DNA of 64,000 nucleotides from an uncultured Spartobacteria bacterium (GCA_903933715.1 CAIZLD010000045.1:1-64000), one strand, 5' to 3'; counted from the stretch's first letter, positions 37,805 to 46,627 are shown. Notes: a model not told the origin generated them from the sequence alone. Translations and numbers: made by a program.

Positions 37805-38064
37805 GCTGAATCGACATTCAAAAGCCTCCGCAACCCGGAGGGTTGCCAGCGAATAGCCGGTGGTTGAGCGAAGCGACACCACCGGATGAGGTGTTGGAAG
37901 AATTCACCCCAAAGGGGTGGCAGAGCCATCGCCTCGTTTTCTGCCACCCCTTTGGGGTGAGGCGCGGTTTTGCATTGAACCGGTGGTGTCGCTTCGCTCA
38001 ACCACCGGCTATGGGCTTCAAACCCTTTGGGTTTGGGACTCGATCTGAATGTCGATTCAGCCTA
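37802..38064. repeat. Palindromic element family 1, copy B
   Basis: 263 bases from TAGGCTGAATCGACATTCA to its exact inverse TGAATGTCGATTCAGCCTA. Interior stems: GCCGGTGGTTGAGCGAAGCG paired with its inverse, and CACCCCAAAGGGGTGG twice in opposite orientation. It fills the convergent gap completely: its first three bases are the stop of the upstream plus-strand gene, and its last base is 5 bases from the stop of the entericidin-like gene. Confidence 0.93.
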
Positions 38065-38069
38065 GCCCG

Positions 38070-38213
38070 TCACTCCGGGGTGCACCATTCCGCCGCGCGC
38101 TGGATTCCGCTGCCCATGCTTTGGAAATCCTGGCCGACCCCCTTCAGGGTGCCACATGAAGAGAACGCCAGCATTACGATCAAAGCGAGTCCCATTAAGA
38201 GGATTGGTTTCAT
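38070..38213 (-). CDS. Entericidin-like small lipoprotein
   Basis: A 47-residue protein. From ATG at 38213: MKPILLMGLALIVMLAFSSC, a lipoprotein signal ending in a Cys, then GTLKGVGQDFQSMGSGIQRAAE. Entericidin A/B proteins share this size, the lipobox and a short amphipathic GxGxDxQxxG helix. It should be a lipid-anchored, possibly membrane-active peptide; in Enterobacteria the pair acts as a toxin-antidote in stationary phase. Only one is seen here. It follows the lipoprotein gene by 36 bases. Confidence 0.82.
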   Translation of the reverse strand: MKPILLMGLALIVMLAFSSCGTLKGVGQDFQSMGSGIQRAAEWCTPE

Positions 38214-38249
38214 GCAATTTTGAGGGTTGAGCGGTCCAAACCGGGAGCG

Positions 38250-38582
38250 CTATTGGGTGACGGCCTGCCCAACGAGGGGCTTGCCTTTGACGATGTCAGC
38301 AATGATGAACGGATTTTTCTTTTCGGGAGTGACTTTCAAAATCGCGGACTCTTCCCCCTCCATGGAACGGGCCTGAAGCATGGTCCCGGTTTCCGGCGTT
38401 TGGGACGACTCGATGAGCGCAAACCCCTGGACTGTATTCACCAGCGAAACCCGTCCAATGACTTGAGGCGGCGGGGTGGGGGCTTTGATCGGGGCGACGG
38501 GAACACGGGGGCGGGGGGTGGCGCAAGCACCCAGGCCGAGACTCAAAAAAACGAGCAACAGATTCCGAGGGAATGACTTCAT
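38250..38582 (-). CDS. Putative lipoprotein
   Basis: A 110-residue protein: lipoprotein signal MKSFPRNLLLVFLSLGLGAC, a Pro-rich linker (TPRPRVPVAPIKAPTPPPQ), then a small β domain (GRVSLVNTVQGFALIESSQ) resembling the barrel segments seen in other short bacterial lipoproteins. Probably co-transcribed with the entericidin-like gene downstream. Function unknown. Confidence 0.78.
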   Translation of the reverse strand: MKSFPRNLLLVFLSLGLGACATPRPRVPVAPIKAPTPPPQVIGRVSLVNTVQGFALIESSQTPETGTMLQARSMEGEESAILKVTPEKKNPFIIADIVKGKPLVGQAVTQ

Positions 38583-38665
38583 CCGCTCAGAAAACCATAA
38601 ATCGACGGGCGCGACAACCTTCGGCTTGCGTCATTTTTATAAAAAAGCCATATAACAAGCCACTT

Positions 38666-38779
38666 ATGGGTCAACAGCTAAAAACCGTCGCTAAACGCCG
38701 CCGCCGCGCGGCCTACCTGGAACGCAAAAAAGAGGCCGCCAAAGCCGCCGCCGCTACCGCAGCCAAAGGCAAAAAGTAG
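38666..38779 (+). CDS. Small basic alanine/lysine-rich protein
   Basis: A 37-residue protein from ATG at 38666: MGQQLKTVAKRRRRAAYLERKKEAAKAAAA.... It is strongly basic, with no membrane segment. A classical terminator follows within 100 bases, which supports a real transcript. It could bind nucleic acid or the ribosome. No family name. Confidence 0.6.
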   Translation: MGQQLKTVAKRRRRAAYLERKKEAAKAAAATAAKGKK

Positions 38780-38830
38780 CCTCTTTCTTTAGCGGATCTC
38801 TCAAAAGAACCGCTATAGCGAACCTTTCAC

Positions 38831-38875
38831 AGAACCCGGGAGCCGCTGATGGCTCCCGGGGTTTTCTGCTTTTTC
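38831..38875 (+). terminator. Rho-independent terminator
   Basis: CCCGGGAGCC pairs with GGCTCCCGGG around a short loop (CGCTGAT region), followed by GTTTTCTGCTTTTT. It ends the transcript of the small basic protein gene. Confidence 0.85.
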
Positions 38876-38900
38876 ACACGACCCCCGGAAGTAGTTTTCC

Positions 38901-39335
38901 ATGGCGCGCTTCCTGATTGTTGATGCCCATAGCATCATCTTTGCCTGGCCCGAACTGCGGGCCTTGCACCAACGCCGGATGGCTCTCGCCCGGGAAGCGC
39001 TCGTTCAGGCGCTCACCCATTACCAGGATTTCTCCGGGGTGCGTGTCGTGGCTGTTTTTGATGGCCAGGGGCAGCGCGCCGCCGACGCCGGGGAACCAGG
39101 CGGCGTCCAGGTGATCTACTCGGGTCAGGGGGAAACGGCCGACGATGTGATCGAGCGTCTCGTGGCCCGCTATGGCCAGGAACACGAAATCACCGTAGCC
39201 ACCCGCGACCGTCTGGAAGCCCAAACCGCCTCCACCTTCGGGGCGACCTGCATCTCGCCCGATTTTCTATGGGGGATGCTCGGTGAAGCCCGTGCCGGGT
39301 TTGAGCGCGATCTCAAGCGGCATCAGCGGCAATAA
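38901..39335 (+). CDS. NYN-domain (YacP-like) ribonuclease
   Basis: A 144-residue protein of the NYN/PIN superfamily. MARFLIVDAHSIIFAW holds the first Asp, VVAVFDGQGQR the second, and GETADDVIERL the third acidic cluster, ending with ITVATRD. This is the YacP (Rae1) arrangement of an Mg-dependent endoribonuclease that acts on mRNA. The catalytic set looks complete. Single gene ahead of the sigma factor. Confidence 0.88.
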   Translation: MARFLIVDAHSIIFAWPELRALHQRRMALAREALVQALTHYQDFSGVRVVAVFDGQGQRAADAGEPGGVQVIYSGQGETADDVIERLVARYGQEHEITVATRDRLEAQTASTFGATCISPDFLWGMLGEARAGFERDLKRHQRQ

Positions 39336-39519
39336 TTTCAGCCATTTGCGTACTCTTCCCACCCTGTGGGTTGGGGTTTTGCCTGAACCGGATTGAACGC
39401 CGTCCCCCGATATCTGTCCAATCTATTACAGATGAAAGCAATTCGAAGCCATTTCGGCTGGGCGAGCAACCCCTGCCCGCCAGACGTATCTGCTTTGGGA
39501 AGGCTCCTGTTTGAACCTT

Positions 39520-40383
39520 ATGGGCGTTGAAGATACAGATTCCGGCATCAAAATTTATCTCCGTGAAATCGGCCAAATTGCCCTTCTGACCCCCGAACAG
39601 GAGATCGAACTGGCTGCCCGCATCAAGAAGGGGGACAAAGAGGCCCGCAGCCTGATGATCCGGGCAAACTTGCGGCTGGTCGTCAAGATTGCGCACGATT
39701 ACGCCAACCTTGGCCTGCCGTTGCTCGACCTCATCTCCGAAGGCAATATCGGTTTGATGAAAGCCGTCGAACGTTTCGACCCGGCCAAAGGGGGGAAATT
39801 AAGCACTTATGCGGCTTGGTGGATCAAGCAATCGATCAAACGCGCGCTGGCCAATCAGAGTAAAACCATCCGCTTGCCGGTGCATCTGGTTGATAAAATT
39901 TCTAAAATGCGTCGGGTTTCCATTCAAATGAGCGAGGAACTCGGGCGCGAACCGACTGACGAGGAGCTCGCTGAAGAGGTGGGGCTTTCAAGCGTCAAAG
40001 TTTCGCATTTAAAAACCGTGGCGATCCGGCCCGCGTCGCTGGACGCGCCGATCAGCGACGACGATTCCACCGCCTTTGGCGAGATCGTCGGGGATGAGGA
40101 TGCGCTGACTCCGTTTGAATTGTTGCGCGACAAAAATCTACAGAACGAAATGGACGATTTGATTGCCGTGCTCGATGACCGGGAAAAGAAAATCATCTTT
40201 TCCCGGTTCGGGCTCGACGGCGGCAAACCGCGCACGCTCGAAGAGGTGGGGAAGAAATTTGGGGTCACGCGGGAGCGCATCCGGCAGTTGCAAAACATCG
40301 CGCTTTCCAAGCTCCGCCGCGCGCTCCAGAAGCTGGAACGCCCCGCCCTGCGAACGTTGATCGGCGGCCGGGAAGAGGAATAG
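39520..40383 (+). CDS. RNA polymerase sigma factor, RpoD/RpoS-like (no region 1.1)
   Basis: A 287-residue sigma-70 family protein from ATG at 39520 (MGVEDTDSGIKIYLREIG); a TTG at 39511 is an alternative. Regions: 1.2 (IYLREIGQIALLTPEQE), 2 (LRLVVKIAHDYANLGLPLLDLISEGNIGLMKAVERFDP and YAAWWIKQSIKRAL), 3 (MSEELGREPTDEELA), and 4 (RTLEEVGKKFGVTRERIRQLQNIALSKLRRAL). The missing acidic 1.1 region and short length suggest a group 2 or compact primary factor. Its TAG stop overlaps the first bases of palindromic element copy C. Confidence 0.95.
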   Translation: MGVEDTDSGIKIYLREIGQIALLTPEQEIELAARIKKGDKEARSLMIRANLRLVVKIAHDYANLGLPLLDLISEGNIGLMKAVERFDPAKGGKLSTYAAWWIKQSIKRALANQSKTIRLPVHLVDKISKMRRVSIQMSEELGREPTDEELAEEVGLSSVKVSHLKTVAIRPASLDAPISDDDSTAFGEIVGDEDALTPFELLRDKNLQNEMDDLIAVLDDREKKIIFSRFGLDGGKPRTLEEVGKKFGVTRERIRQLQNIALSKLRRALQKLERPALRTLIGGREEE

Positions 40384-40645
40384 GCTGAATCGATATTCAG
40401 ATCGAGCCAAACCCAAAGGGTTTGAAGCCCATAGCCGGTGGTTGAGCGTTAGCGACACCACCGGTTCAATACAAAACCGCGCCTCACCCCTAAAGGGGTG
40501 GCAGAAAACGAGGCGATGGCTCTGCCACCCCTTTGGGGTGAATTCTTTTCAACACCTCATCCGGTGGTGTCGCTAACGCTCAACCACCGGCTATTCGCTG
40601 GCAACCCTCCGGGTTGCGGCGGCTTTTGAATGTCGATTCAGCCTA
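40381..40645. repeat. Palindromic element family 1, copy C
   Basis: 265 bases from TAGGCTGAATCGATATTCAG to the inverse end TGAATGTCGATTCAGCCTA, in the opposite orientation to A and B. It supplies the TAG stop of the sigma factor gene and lies in the convergent gap with acnA. Confidence 0.92.
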
Positions 40646-40660
40646 GAGCAACTGCGCCGC

Positions 40661-43510
40661 CTACCTCGACAATATTTCCCGAAGCACGAACGGCAGGATG
40701 CCGCCATGCCGGTAGTAGTCGATTTCGATGGGTGTATCGATGCGGACGATCACCGGGACGCTTTGACTCGTGCCGTCGGCCCGGTGAATGGTCAACTCCA
40801 CGCTTTGGCGCGGTTGCAGCGTCTCATTGATCCCCACGATGTCGAAGGTCTCCGAACCGGTGAGGCCAAGCGTCTGCGCGTTGACCCCGTCCTGAAATTG
40901 CAGCGGCAGCACGCCCATGCCGACCAGGTTGGACCGGTGGATGCGTTCGTAGCTGGCGGCAATGACCGCTTTGACCCCGAGAAGCCGGGTGCCTTTGGCG
41001 GCCCAGTCGCGGCTGGAGCCGGTGCCGTATTCGTGCCCGGCAATAATGACCAGAGGCGTTCCATCCGCCTGATACTTCATCGAGGCATCAAAGATGGAGA
41101 GCTGTTCCCCTTCCGGGTAAACCTTGGTCACGCCGCCTTCCACGCCGGGAACCATGAGGTTCTTGATGCGGACGTTGGCGAAGGTGCCGCGCGTCATCAC
41201 GCGGTCGTTCCCCCGGCGACTGCCGTAAGAGTTGAAATCGCTCGGATCAATGCCCCTCAACACCAAATAACGCCCGGCGGGGGAACTTGCTTTGATCGCT
41301 CCGGCTGGGGAAATGTGGTCGGTTGTTACCGAATCGCCAAAGATCCCCAGGGGGCGCGCTCCCTTGATCTCCCCAATAGCCCCCGGCTCCATCCCGAACT
41401 TCTCAAAGAACGGCGGCTCGTGAATGTAGTCGCTCTGTTCGTCCCATTGATAAATCGCGCCCAAGGTGGACGGGATTTCGTTCCATTTCGGGTTTTGATC
41501 GGCAAAGCCGGTGTACAATTCGCGGAACACCTCCGGGGAGAGGGCGCTTGCCATCGCTTCTTCGACTTCCTGGAGAGTCGGCCAGATTTCGCGGAGGTAA
41601 ACCGGCTGCCCCTGGGGGTCGGTCCCGAGCGGCTCGTGTTCCAGGTCGATATTCACTTTCCCGGCCAGCGCAAAGGCGACGACCAGGGGCGGGGACATCA
41701 GGAAGTTGGCTTTGATGTTCTGGTGAATGCGGGCCTCGAAATTGCGGTTGCCGGAGAGAACCGAGGCGGTGACGAGGTCGTTTTTGACAATCCCTTCCTC
41801 AATGCGCGGATGAAGCGGGCCAGAGTTGCCGATGCAGGTCGTGCAGCCGTAGCCGACCACCTGGAACCCGAGCTGATCGAGATACGGTTGCAGGCCGGTC
41901 TTGGCGAGGTAATCGCTGACGACCCGCGATCCGGGAGCCAGCGAGGTTTTCACCACCGGGTCAACGGTCAACCCGCGCTCGACCGCTTTCTTGGCGAGCA
42001 GCCCCGCGCCGATCATGACGCTCGGGTTGCTCGTATTGGTGCAGCTGGTAATCGCCGCGATCACCACGCTCCCGTTGCCCAGTTCGCATTCTCCCTCGGC
42101 GAACGGATTGACCGGGAACGACTGCGTGCTGTCGGAGGTGGGGCGGTTGGTCACCATTTCGGCTTTAAACCGGGGCTCCCCTTCCTGCGGATGGTTCAGT
42201 TTGTCGTCCGTGGAAGGCTGGTGAGGCTTCGGTTCCGGCGCGCTCCCGTTGAAGGAAACCGGCACCCGGAAACTCAAATCGTTGAGCGGTTTGCCATAGC
42301 CCCCCTCGGGGATCGCCTTGGTGAAAGTATTCGTGAAGCTCTGGCCGAGTTCGCCCAGGTTGATCCGGTCTTGCGGACGCTTTGGCCCGGAGACGGACGG
42401 CTGCACGTCGGCCAAGTCGAGTTCGAGATCGACCGAGTAGTCGATCTGCCCGGGAACAGGCATGCCGAACATCTCTTGGGCCCGGAAATAGTTCTCAAAG
42501 GCGGCGCATTGCTCCTCGGTGCGGCCGGTGGCGCGCAGGTAGGCGACCGATTGAGCGTCCACGGGGAAAAACCCCATCGTCGCGCCGTATTCCGGGCTCA
42601 TGTTGCCGATCGTGGCCCGGTCGGTGACCGGGAGCGATGCCGCCCCTTCGCCGTAGAACTCGACAAATTTGCCCACTACTTTTTTGGCCCGCAGCATTTG
42701 GGTGATGTGCAGGGCGACATCGGTTGCCGTAACCCCTTCCCGGATGCGTCCGGAAAGGTGGACGCCAACCACTTCGGGCGTGAGGAAATAGACCGGCTGC
42801 CCGAGCATCCCGGCTTCGGCTTCAATGCCCCCAACCCCCCAGCCGACAATGCCGAGGCCGTTGATCATGGTCGTATGCGAATCGGTCCCGACCAGCGTAT
42901 CGGGATAATAAACATCCCCCTGGCTCAGAACGCCCCGGGCGAGGTATTCCAGGTTCACCTGGTGGACGATGCCGATGCCGGGAGGCACCACGCCAAAGGT
43001 TTCAAACGCCTGCTGGCCCCATTTGAGGAATTGATACCGTTCCCGGTTGCGCTTGAATTCCATGTCCATGTTGAGGTCGAGCGCCACCGGGCTGCCCGCG
43101 TAATCGACCTGCACGGAGTGATCAACGACGAGATCGACCGGCACAAGCGGCTCGATCATTTTCGGATCGCGGCCGAGCCCGGCCACCGCGGTGCGCATGG
43201 CGGCGAGATCGACCAAAAGCGGCACTCCGGTGAAATCTTGCAGCAAAATGCGGGCGACCACGAACGGGATCTCCTCGGCGGCGGGCGCTTTGGCATTCCA
43301 TCCGGCAAGCTGGCGCACGGCCTCTTCGCTCACTTTTTTGCCATCGCAATTGCGCAACACCGATTCGAGGACAATCCGGAGGCTCACCGGCAGCCGGGAA
43401 ATATTGGCTTGGCCCTGGAGGGCTTCGCTGAGGGCGGGCAGGGAGTGGAAGCGGCCTTGCCGCCCGGCTCCGAGATCGAAAGTGCGTAGAGAATGAAAAG
43501 CGTCGCTCAT
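40661..43510 (-). CDS. acnA: Aconitate hydratase (AcnA/IRP1 type)
   Basis: A 949-residue 4Fe-4S enzyme that interconverts citrate and isocitrate. Cluster Cys are in [20 protein letters not shown] and [14 protein letters not shown]; the swivelling C-terminal domain has [15 protein letters not shown] and [14 protein letters not shown]. It is longer than the usual ~890 because of a charged, Pro-rich insert (near residues 410-450) between the third domain strand and the ITSCTNT segment. It lies opposite the sigma factor, ending 16 bases from element C. Confidence 0.97.
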   Translation of the reverse strand: MSDAFHSLRTFDLGAGRQGRFHSLPALSEALQGQANISRLPVSLRIVLESVLRNCDGKKVSEEAVRQLAGWNAKAPAAEEIPFVVARILLQDFTGVPLLVDLAAMRTAVAGLGRDPKMIEPLVPVDLVVDHSVQVDYAGSPVALDLNMDMEFKRNRERYQFLKWGQQAFETFGVVPPGIGIVHQVNLEYLARGVLSQGDVYYPDTLVGTDSHTTMINGLGIVGWGVGGIEAEAGMLGQPVYFLTPEVVGVHLSGRIREGVTATDVALHITQMLRAKKVVGKFVEFYGEGAASLPVTDRATIGNMSPEYGATMGFFPVDAQSVAYLRATGRTEEQCAAFENYFRAQEMFGMPVPGQIDYSVDLELDLADVQPSVSGPKRPQDRINLGELGQSFTNTFTKAIPEGGYGKPLNDLSFRVPVSFNGSAPEPKPHQPSTDDKLNHPQEGEPRFKAEMVTNRPTSDSTQSFPVNPFAEGECELGNGSVVIAAITSCTNTSNPSVMIGAGLLAKKAVERGLTVDPVVKTSLAPGSRVVSDYLAKTGLQPYLDQLGFQVVGYGCTTCIGNSGPLHPRIEEGIVKNDLVTASVLSGNRNFEARIHQNIKANFLMSPPLVVAFALAGKVNIDLEHEPLGTDPQGQPVYLREIWPTLQEVEEAMASALSPEVFRELYTGFADQNPKWNEIPSTLGAIYQWDEQSDYIHEPPFFEKFGMEPGAIGEIKGARPLGIFGDSVTTDHISPAGAIKASSPAGRYLVLRGIDPSDFNSYGSRRGNDRVMTRGTFANVRIKNLMVPGVEGGVTKVYPEGEQLSIFDASMKYQADGTPLVIIAGHEYGTGSSRDWAAKGTRLLGVKAVIAASYERIHRSNLVGMGVLPLQFQDGVNAQTLGLTGSETFDIVGINETLQPRQSVELTIHRADGTSQSVPVIVRIDTPIEIDYYRHGGILPFVLREILSR

Positions 43511-43630
43511 AAAAGGGATGATAAAGTTCGGTCGAAAGTCAGTCCACGAGAAAAGCGGAGCGGGTCACATCCCGCAAGAACAGTCTTCGCGGGAGAAGGG
43601 CTGTTTCCGCCTTTAAAAAGAAACTAAAAT

Positions 43631-44014
43631 TAAGAAGCCAGGAATCCAGGAAAGGAGAAACCCCACGTCAATGGTCGTTTTTTGCTCCAACGGATCACTA
43701 GGCTGAATCGACATTCAGATCGAGCCAAACCCAAAGGGTTTGAAGCCCATAGCCGGTGGTTCAGCGGTAGCGACACCACCGGTTCAATGCAAAACCGCGC
43801 CTCACCCCTAAAGGGGTGGCAGAAAACGAGGCGATGGCTCTGCCACCCCTTGGGGGTGATTTCTTTTCAACACCTCATCCGGTGGTGTCGCTAACGCTCA
43901 ACCACCGGCTATTCGCTGGCAACCCTCCGGGTTGCGGCGGCTTTTCAATGTGATTCAGCTTAATCCATCCACTTAAGCTCCTCTTCTGCTTTTCCTGGCT
44001 TCCTAATTAAAATC
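43631..44014. repeat. Interrupted AAGCCAGGAA palindrome around copy D
   Basis: TAAGAAGCCAGGAATCCAGG and AAAGGAG (43631-43657) is answered by CTCCTCTTCTGCTTTTCCTG, GCTTCCTAATTA at about 43979-44010, its approximate inverse. The two arms belong to one word-repeat palindrome; element copy D sits between them, so it looks like an insertion into an older repeat. Confidence 0.65.
43699..43962. repeat. Palindromic element family 1, copy D
   Basis: 264 bases from TAGGCTGAATCGACATTCAG to a decayed end TCAATGTGATTCAGCTTA (one base lost, others changed). Same orientation as C. It lies upstream of acnA and downstream of the DUF393 gene, both on the minus strand; unlike the other copies, it is not in a convergent gap. 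Confidence 0.9.
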
Positions 44015-44025
44015 GTGAACACAAC

Positions 44026-44421
44026 CTAAACAAACCGGTCCTGGTCTGCGATGGGGCAAGCCGATTGGGTTCCAAACCAGCGATACCGGTTCCGGGCCAC
44101 CAAGTCATAAATCGCGTCGCGCCAGGAACGCGGCACAATTTTTAACGCCCGCAGGAGCCGCCATAATCCGCCAAACTGTTCCACGATGGCCAGCACCGCG
44201 TCGCTTTTTTGTTGAATTCCCGCCGGGGTGATCAGCGTGAGCGATTCCTGCTTTTCACGGCCGATCCCGTTTGCAAACGAGAGCTTCTGGCCGGTTTGCG
44301 ATTGATAAGCCGCAAACCGAAACACCGCTTTGGGATCGTGCCGGATGATGAAACGAACCCAGAAATTGCAAAAACTGCACGCTCCATCAAAGAGGATGAT
44401 GGGGAAGTCGGGTCTGGTCAT
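44026..44421 (-). CDS. DCC-family thiol-disulfide oxidoreductase-like protein (DUF393)
   Basis: A 131-residue protein. The DCC motif appears as IILFDGACSFCNFWVRFI, with Cys in C-x2-C. The rest (FRFAAYQSQTGQ, KSDAVLAIVEQFGGLWRLLRALKIVPRSWRDAIYDLVARNRYRWFG) follows the family. Such proteins are predicted thioredoxin-like oxidoreductases of unknown substrate. It lies next to tRNA-Glu. Confidence 0.9.
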   Translation of the reverse strand: MTRPDFPIILFDGACSFCNFWVRFIIRHDPKAVFRFAAYQSQTGQKLSFANGIGREKQESLTLITPAGIQQKSDAVLAIVEQFGGLWRLLRALKIVPRSWRDAIYDLVARNRYRWFGTQSACPIADQDRFV

Positions 44422-44449
44422 AACCCAAGCGGTTCGGGAGAGCCAAAAA

Positions 44450-44524
44450 TGGTAGCGCGTACGGGATTTGAACCCGTGCTCCAGCCTTGAGAGGGCCGTG
44501 TCCTAACCCCTAGACAAACGCGCC
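44450..44524 (-). tRNA. tRNA-Glu (anticodon CTC)
   Basis: 75 bases with CCA. Acceptor GGCGCGT pairs with ACGCGCT (one G-T pair at the tip), the D-arm is GTCTAG...GGACAC as in other glutamate tRNAs, the anticodon loop holds CTC, the T-arm is CGGG-TTCAAAT-CCCG, discriminator A. Identity is from the anticodon and the GTCTAG feature. Confidence 0.95.
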
Positions 44525-44574
44525 GTTTGGGGAAGAGGGATAAGTTAGACATGAATGCCGCGCCTGGCAATGCG

Positions 44575-44607
44575 AAAATGGGGAGCTTGGAGGCTCCCCG
44601 TTTTTTC
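44575..44607. terminator. Terminator after the His-rich protein gene
   Basis: GGGGAGC (44580-44586) pairs with GCTCCCC (44593-44599) with T-runs on both outer sides. It lies one base from the stop of the His-rich protein gene (minus strand) and may work in both directions. Confidence 0.75.
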
Positions 44608-44964
44608 TTACCGGTGATGGTGATGATGATGATTGTGATGGCCTTTTACGATAACCACGCGGGTTCCGTAATACGGATGATACCTGTTGTAGCCGTAATA
44701 AGGATAATAACTATCGTAGCCGTAGTAAGGGGAATAGTAAGGGTTGTAACTGAAAACCGGCGCCGGATTGACAATCACCACACCGGAGCGTCCGTGCCAC
44801 CCTCCGCCACGCCAGTGAGTTCCACCGTGCCAACCTCCCCCGCCATGCCATCCAAAGCCCCCATGCCCGCCGTGCCATCCATGGTCGCGTGCCATGGCGG
44901 GCGTTGCCATCGCCAAACCGATCAATCCGACCGTGCTCGCCAAGAGAATTCTTAAGTTTTTCAT
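44608..44964 (-). CDS. Secreted Gly/His/Tyr-rich protein with natural poly-His tail
   Basis: A 118-residue protein: signal peptide (MKNLRILLASTVGLIGLAMATPAMA), then GWHGGHGGFGWHGGGGWHGG repeats, a Tyr-Pro-rich block (YNPYYSPYYGYDSYYPYYGY) and an ending GHHNHHHHHHR. About 19 His residues suggest metal binding (Ni, Zn or Cu) in the periplasm or envelope; the Tyr block may aid assembly or crosslinking. The low-complexity make-up makes homology unreliable. Confidence 0.8.
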   Translation of the reverse strand: MKNLRILLASTVGLIGLAMATPAMARDHGWHGGHGGFGWHGGGGWHGGTHWRGGGWHGRSGVVIVNPAPVFSYNPYYSPYYGYDSYYPYYGYNRYHPYYGTRVVIVKGHHNHHHHHHR

Positions 44965-45091
44965 ATTCCAGAATGTGAAAATTCATTCCGTGCCCGGAGG
45001 AAGGTGAGGCGGATCACGCTCACGAAAACAGGCCGCCAATCGTGTCTCAAAAGATAAACCCGATGGAGTGAAAACGCAAAAACGGGCCGCG

Positions 45092-45967
45092 CTAAACGGT
45101 CGGTTTCCAACCGCGAACGTATTCGGCAACGGCTTCCTGCCAGCAGCGTGGAGTTTGCCCGGTGAGAGCGGCGAAACGCTGGGTGGAAAGGACGGTGTGG
45201 ACCGGTCGCTTGGCAACGAACGCCGCAAGGCTGGCCATGGCTTGGAATCCGACGGTGCGCCCCTTGAGCGGAAGCCCCGCTTCCCACGCGCGGTCGAGGG
45301 CGAATTGCCCGTATTCCTGCCAGGTGCAGGCTCCGCTTTGGGTCAGGTGCATGAGACCGCCGACGCGGTGCTCCCACAGGAGCGGCCGCAGCCATTCCAC
45401 CAAATCTTGCGTGGAAGTGGGGGTGGACCATTTATCCCCGATCGCTTGCAACTGGTCGGTTTCCAGGGCTCGCTTGAGGATTTGATCGACAAAGCTGGGG
45501 CGGTCAGGCCCAAAAACCCAGGCCACGCGGGCGGCCAAATGGTCGGGGGAGCTTTGCAGCAGCTCGATTTCCCCCTGCCGCTTGGATTCTCCATAGACGC
45601 TCAGGGGAAGTGCTTCGTCGGTTTCAAGATAGGGAGTGTTCTTTGCCCCATCAAAAACGTAGTCGGTGCTGATGTGGATGCAGCGGGCTTTTTTGCGGGC
45701 GCAAATCGCGCCGATCTGCCCGGCGGCCTGGGCGTTAATCGCGAAGGCTTCTTCCCGGTGGGTTTCGCAATAATCGACATTGGTGAGAGCGGCGCAATTG
45801 ACCAGGGCGTCGAACTCGAGCGCGCCCAATGCGCTTTCGATCGCTTGCGGGTTGGCGAGATCGAGCTGGCTGTGATTGAAGCCGATCACGCGGGTTTCTT
45901 GGGCGTAACCGCGGGCGAGAGCCGCTCCGAGTCGTCCGCCGCTGCCGAGAATGACGAGTGTTTTCAT
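45092..45967 (-). CDS. dTDP-4-dehydrorhamnose reductase-like (RmlD) NAD(P)-dependent reductase
   Basis: A 291-residue extended short-chain reductase from ATG at 45967 (MKTLVILGSGGRLGAALARGY). NAD(P) motif GSGGRLG, LVNCAALTNVDYCE, catalytic HISTDYVFDG, YGESKRQGE (YxxxK), and STPTSTQDLVEW match RmlD, which makes dTDP-L-rhamnose. No other rml genes are adjacent, so the sugar is not proven. It follows the HAD gene by 44 bases. Confidence 0.85.
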   Translation of the reverse strand: MKTLVILGSGGRLGAALARGYAQETRVIGFNHSQLDLANPQAIESALGALEFDALVNCAALTNVDYCETHREEAFAINAQAAGQIGAICARKKARCIHISTDYVFDGAKNTPYLETDEALPLSVYGESKRQGEIELLQSSPDHLAARVAWVFGPDRPSFVDQILKRALETDQLQAIGDKWSTPTSTQDLVEWLRPLLWEHRVGGLMHLTQSGACTWQEYGQFALDRAWEAGLPLKGRTVGFQAMASLAAFVAKRPVHTVLSTQRFAALTGQTPRCWQEAVAEYVRGWKPTV

Positions 45968-46011
45968 GGGAAAAGAGAATGTTGAGGCTAAATGGAACAG
46001 ATCTGCAATGT

Positions 46012-46623
46012 TTAATCCACGATCCCTTTGACGCCGAGCGCGACCAATTCTTCCACCAGGTGTTGGTGATTGCGATGGTCGTATTGGATGGCGTGGAAGC
46101 CGCATTCCCGGGCGGCGGCGACGTTGGCGGGCAGATCGTCGATAAAAACCGTTTCCTCCGGCTGAACCACAAATTGCCGCACGGCGATTTCGTAAATGGC
46201 GCGCTCCGGTTTCATGCAGCCGACCCGGTAGGAAAAGACGGAATCGGAAAAGGAACTAAAAATCGGGTATTTGGCTATAAAGTAGTCTGCGTGAAGGTCG
46301 CTCGTGTTGGAAAGCAGATAGAGCGGATAATGCTCGTGCAGCCGTTCCACCAAACGAAACATGGCCGCGTTTTCATCAAAAATCGCTTTCCACGCCGCAA
46401 CGAACTCGGCATGCGTGCCGGTGAATTGGGTCAGGGCGATCGAGCGCTCCACGAATTGAGTCAGGGTGATCTGGCCCGATTCATACGAGACTTGAAGCGG
46501 ATGATGGGTCTGAGTCAGCTGGCTCAACGGGAGGTGAGTCCGGGCCTGGATGCGTTCCAGCGCCCGGTTGAAATCGAACGGGAGCAGGACGTTGCCGATG
46601 TCGAAGATCAACGCGCGGATCAT
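46012..46623 (-). CDS. HAD-superfamily hydrolase
   Basis: A 203-residue phosphatase from ATG at 46623 (MIRALIFDIGNVLLPFDF). Motif I is FDIGN (nucleophile Asp, but Gly at +2 in place of the usual second Asp), motif II YLLSNTSD, motif III KPERAIYE, motif IV VFIDDLPANV. YihX/epoxide-hydrolase-like type. It starts 4 bases after the rluB-like stop. Substrate unknown. Confidence 0.87.
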   Translation of the reverse strand: MIRALIFDIGNVLLPFDFNRALERIQARTHLPLSQLTQTHHPLQVSYESGQITLTQFVERSIALTQFTGTHAEFVAAWKAIFDENAAMFRLVERLHEHYPLYLLSNTSDLHADYFIAKYPIFSSFSDSVFSYRVGCMKPERAIYEIAVRQFVVQPEETVFIDDLPANVAAARECGFHAIQYDHRNHQHLVEELVALGVKGIVD

Positions 46624-46627
46624 GGCT

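Noticed and set aside
37843-38223. Open frames running across palindromic element B, and similar frames in copies A, C and D
   Set aside because: These come from the repeat itself, differ between copies and have no start signals; the element looks non-coding.
40706-43489. Long open frame (927 codons) opposite acnA
   Set aside because: It is the mirror of the GC-rich acnA gene, is Gly/His/Arg-rich with no known motif, and the acnA product has full-length family similarity.
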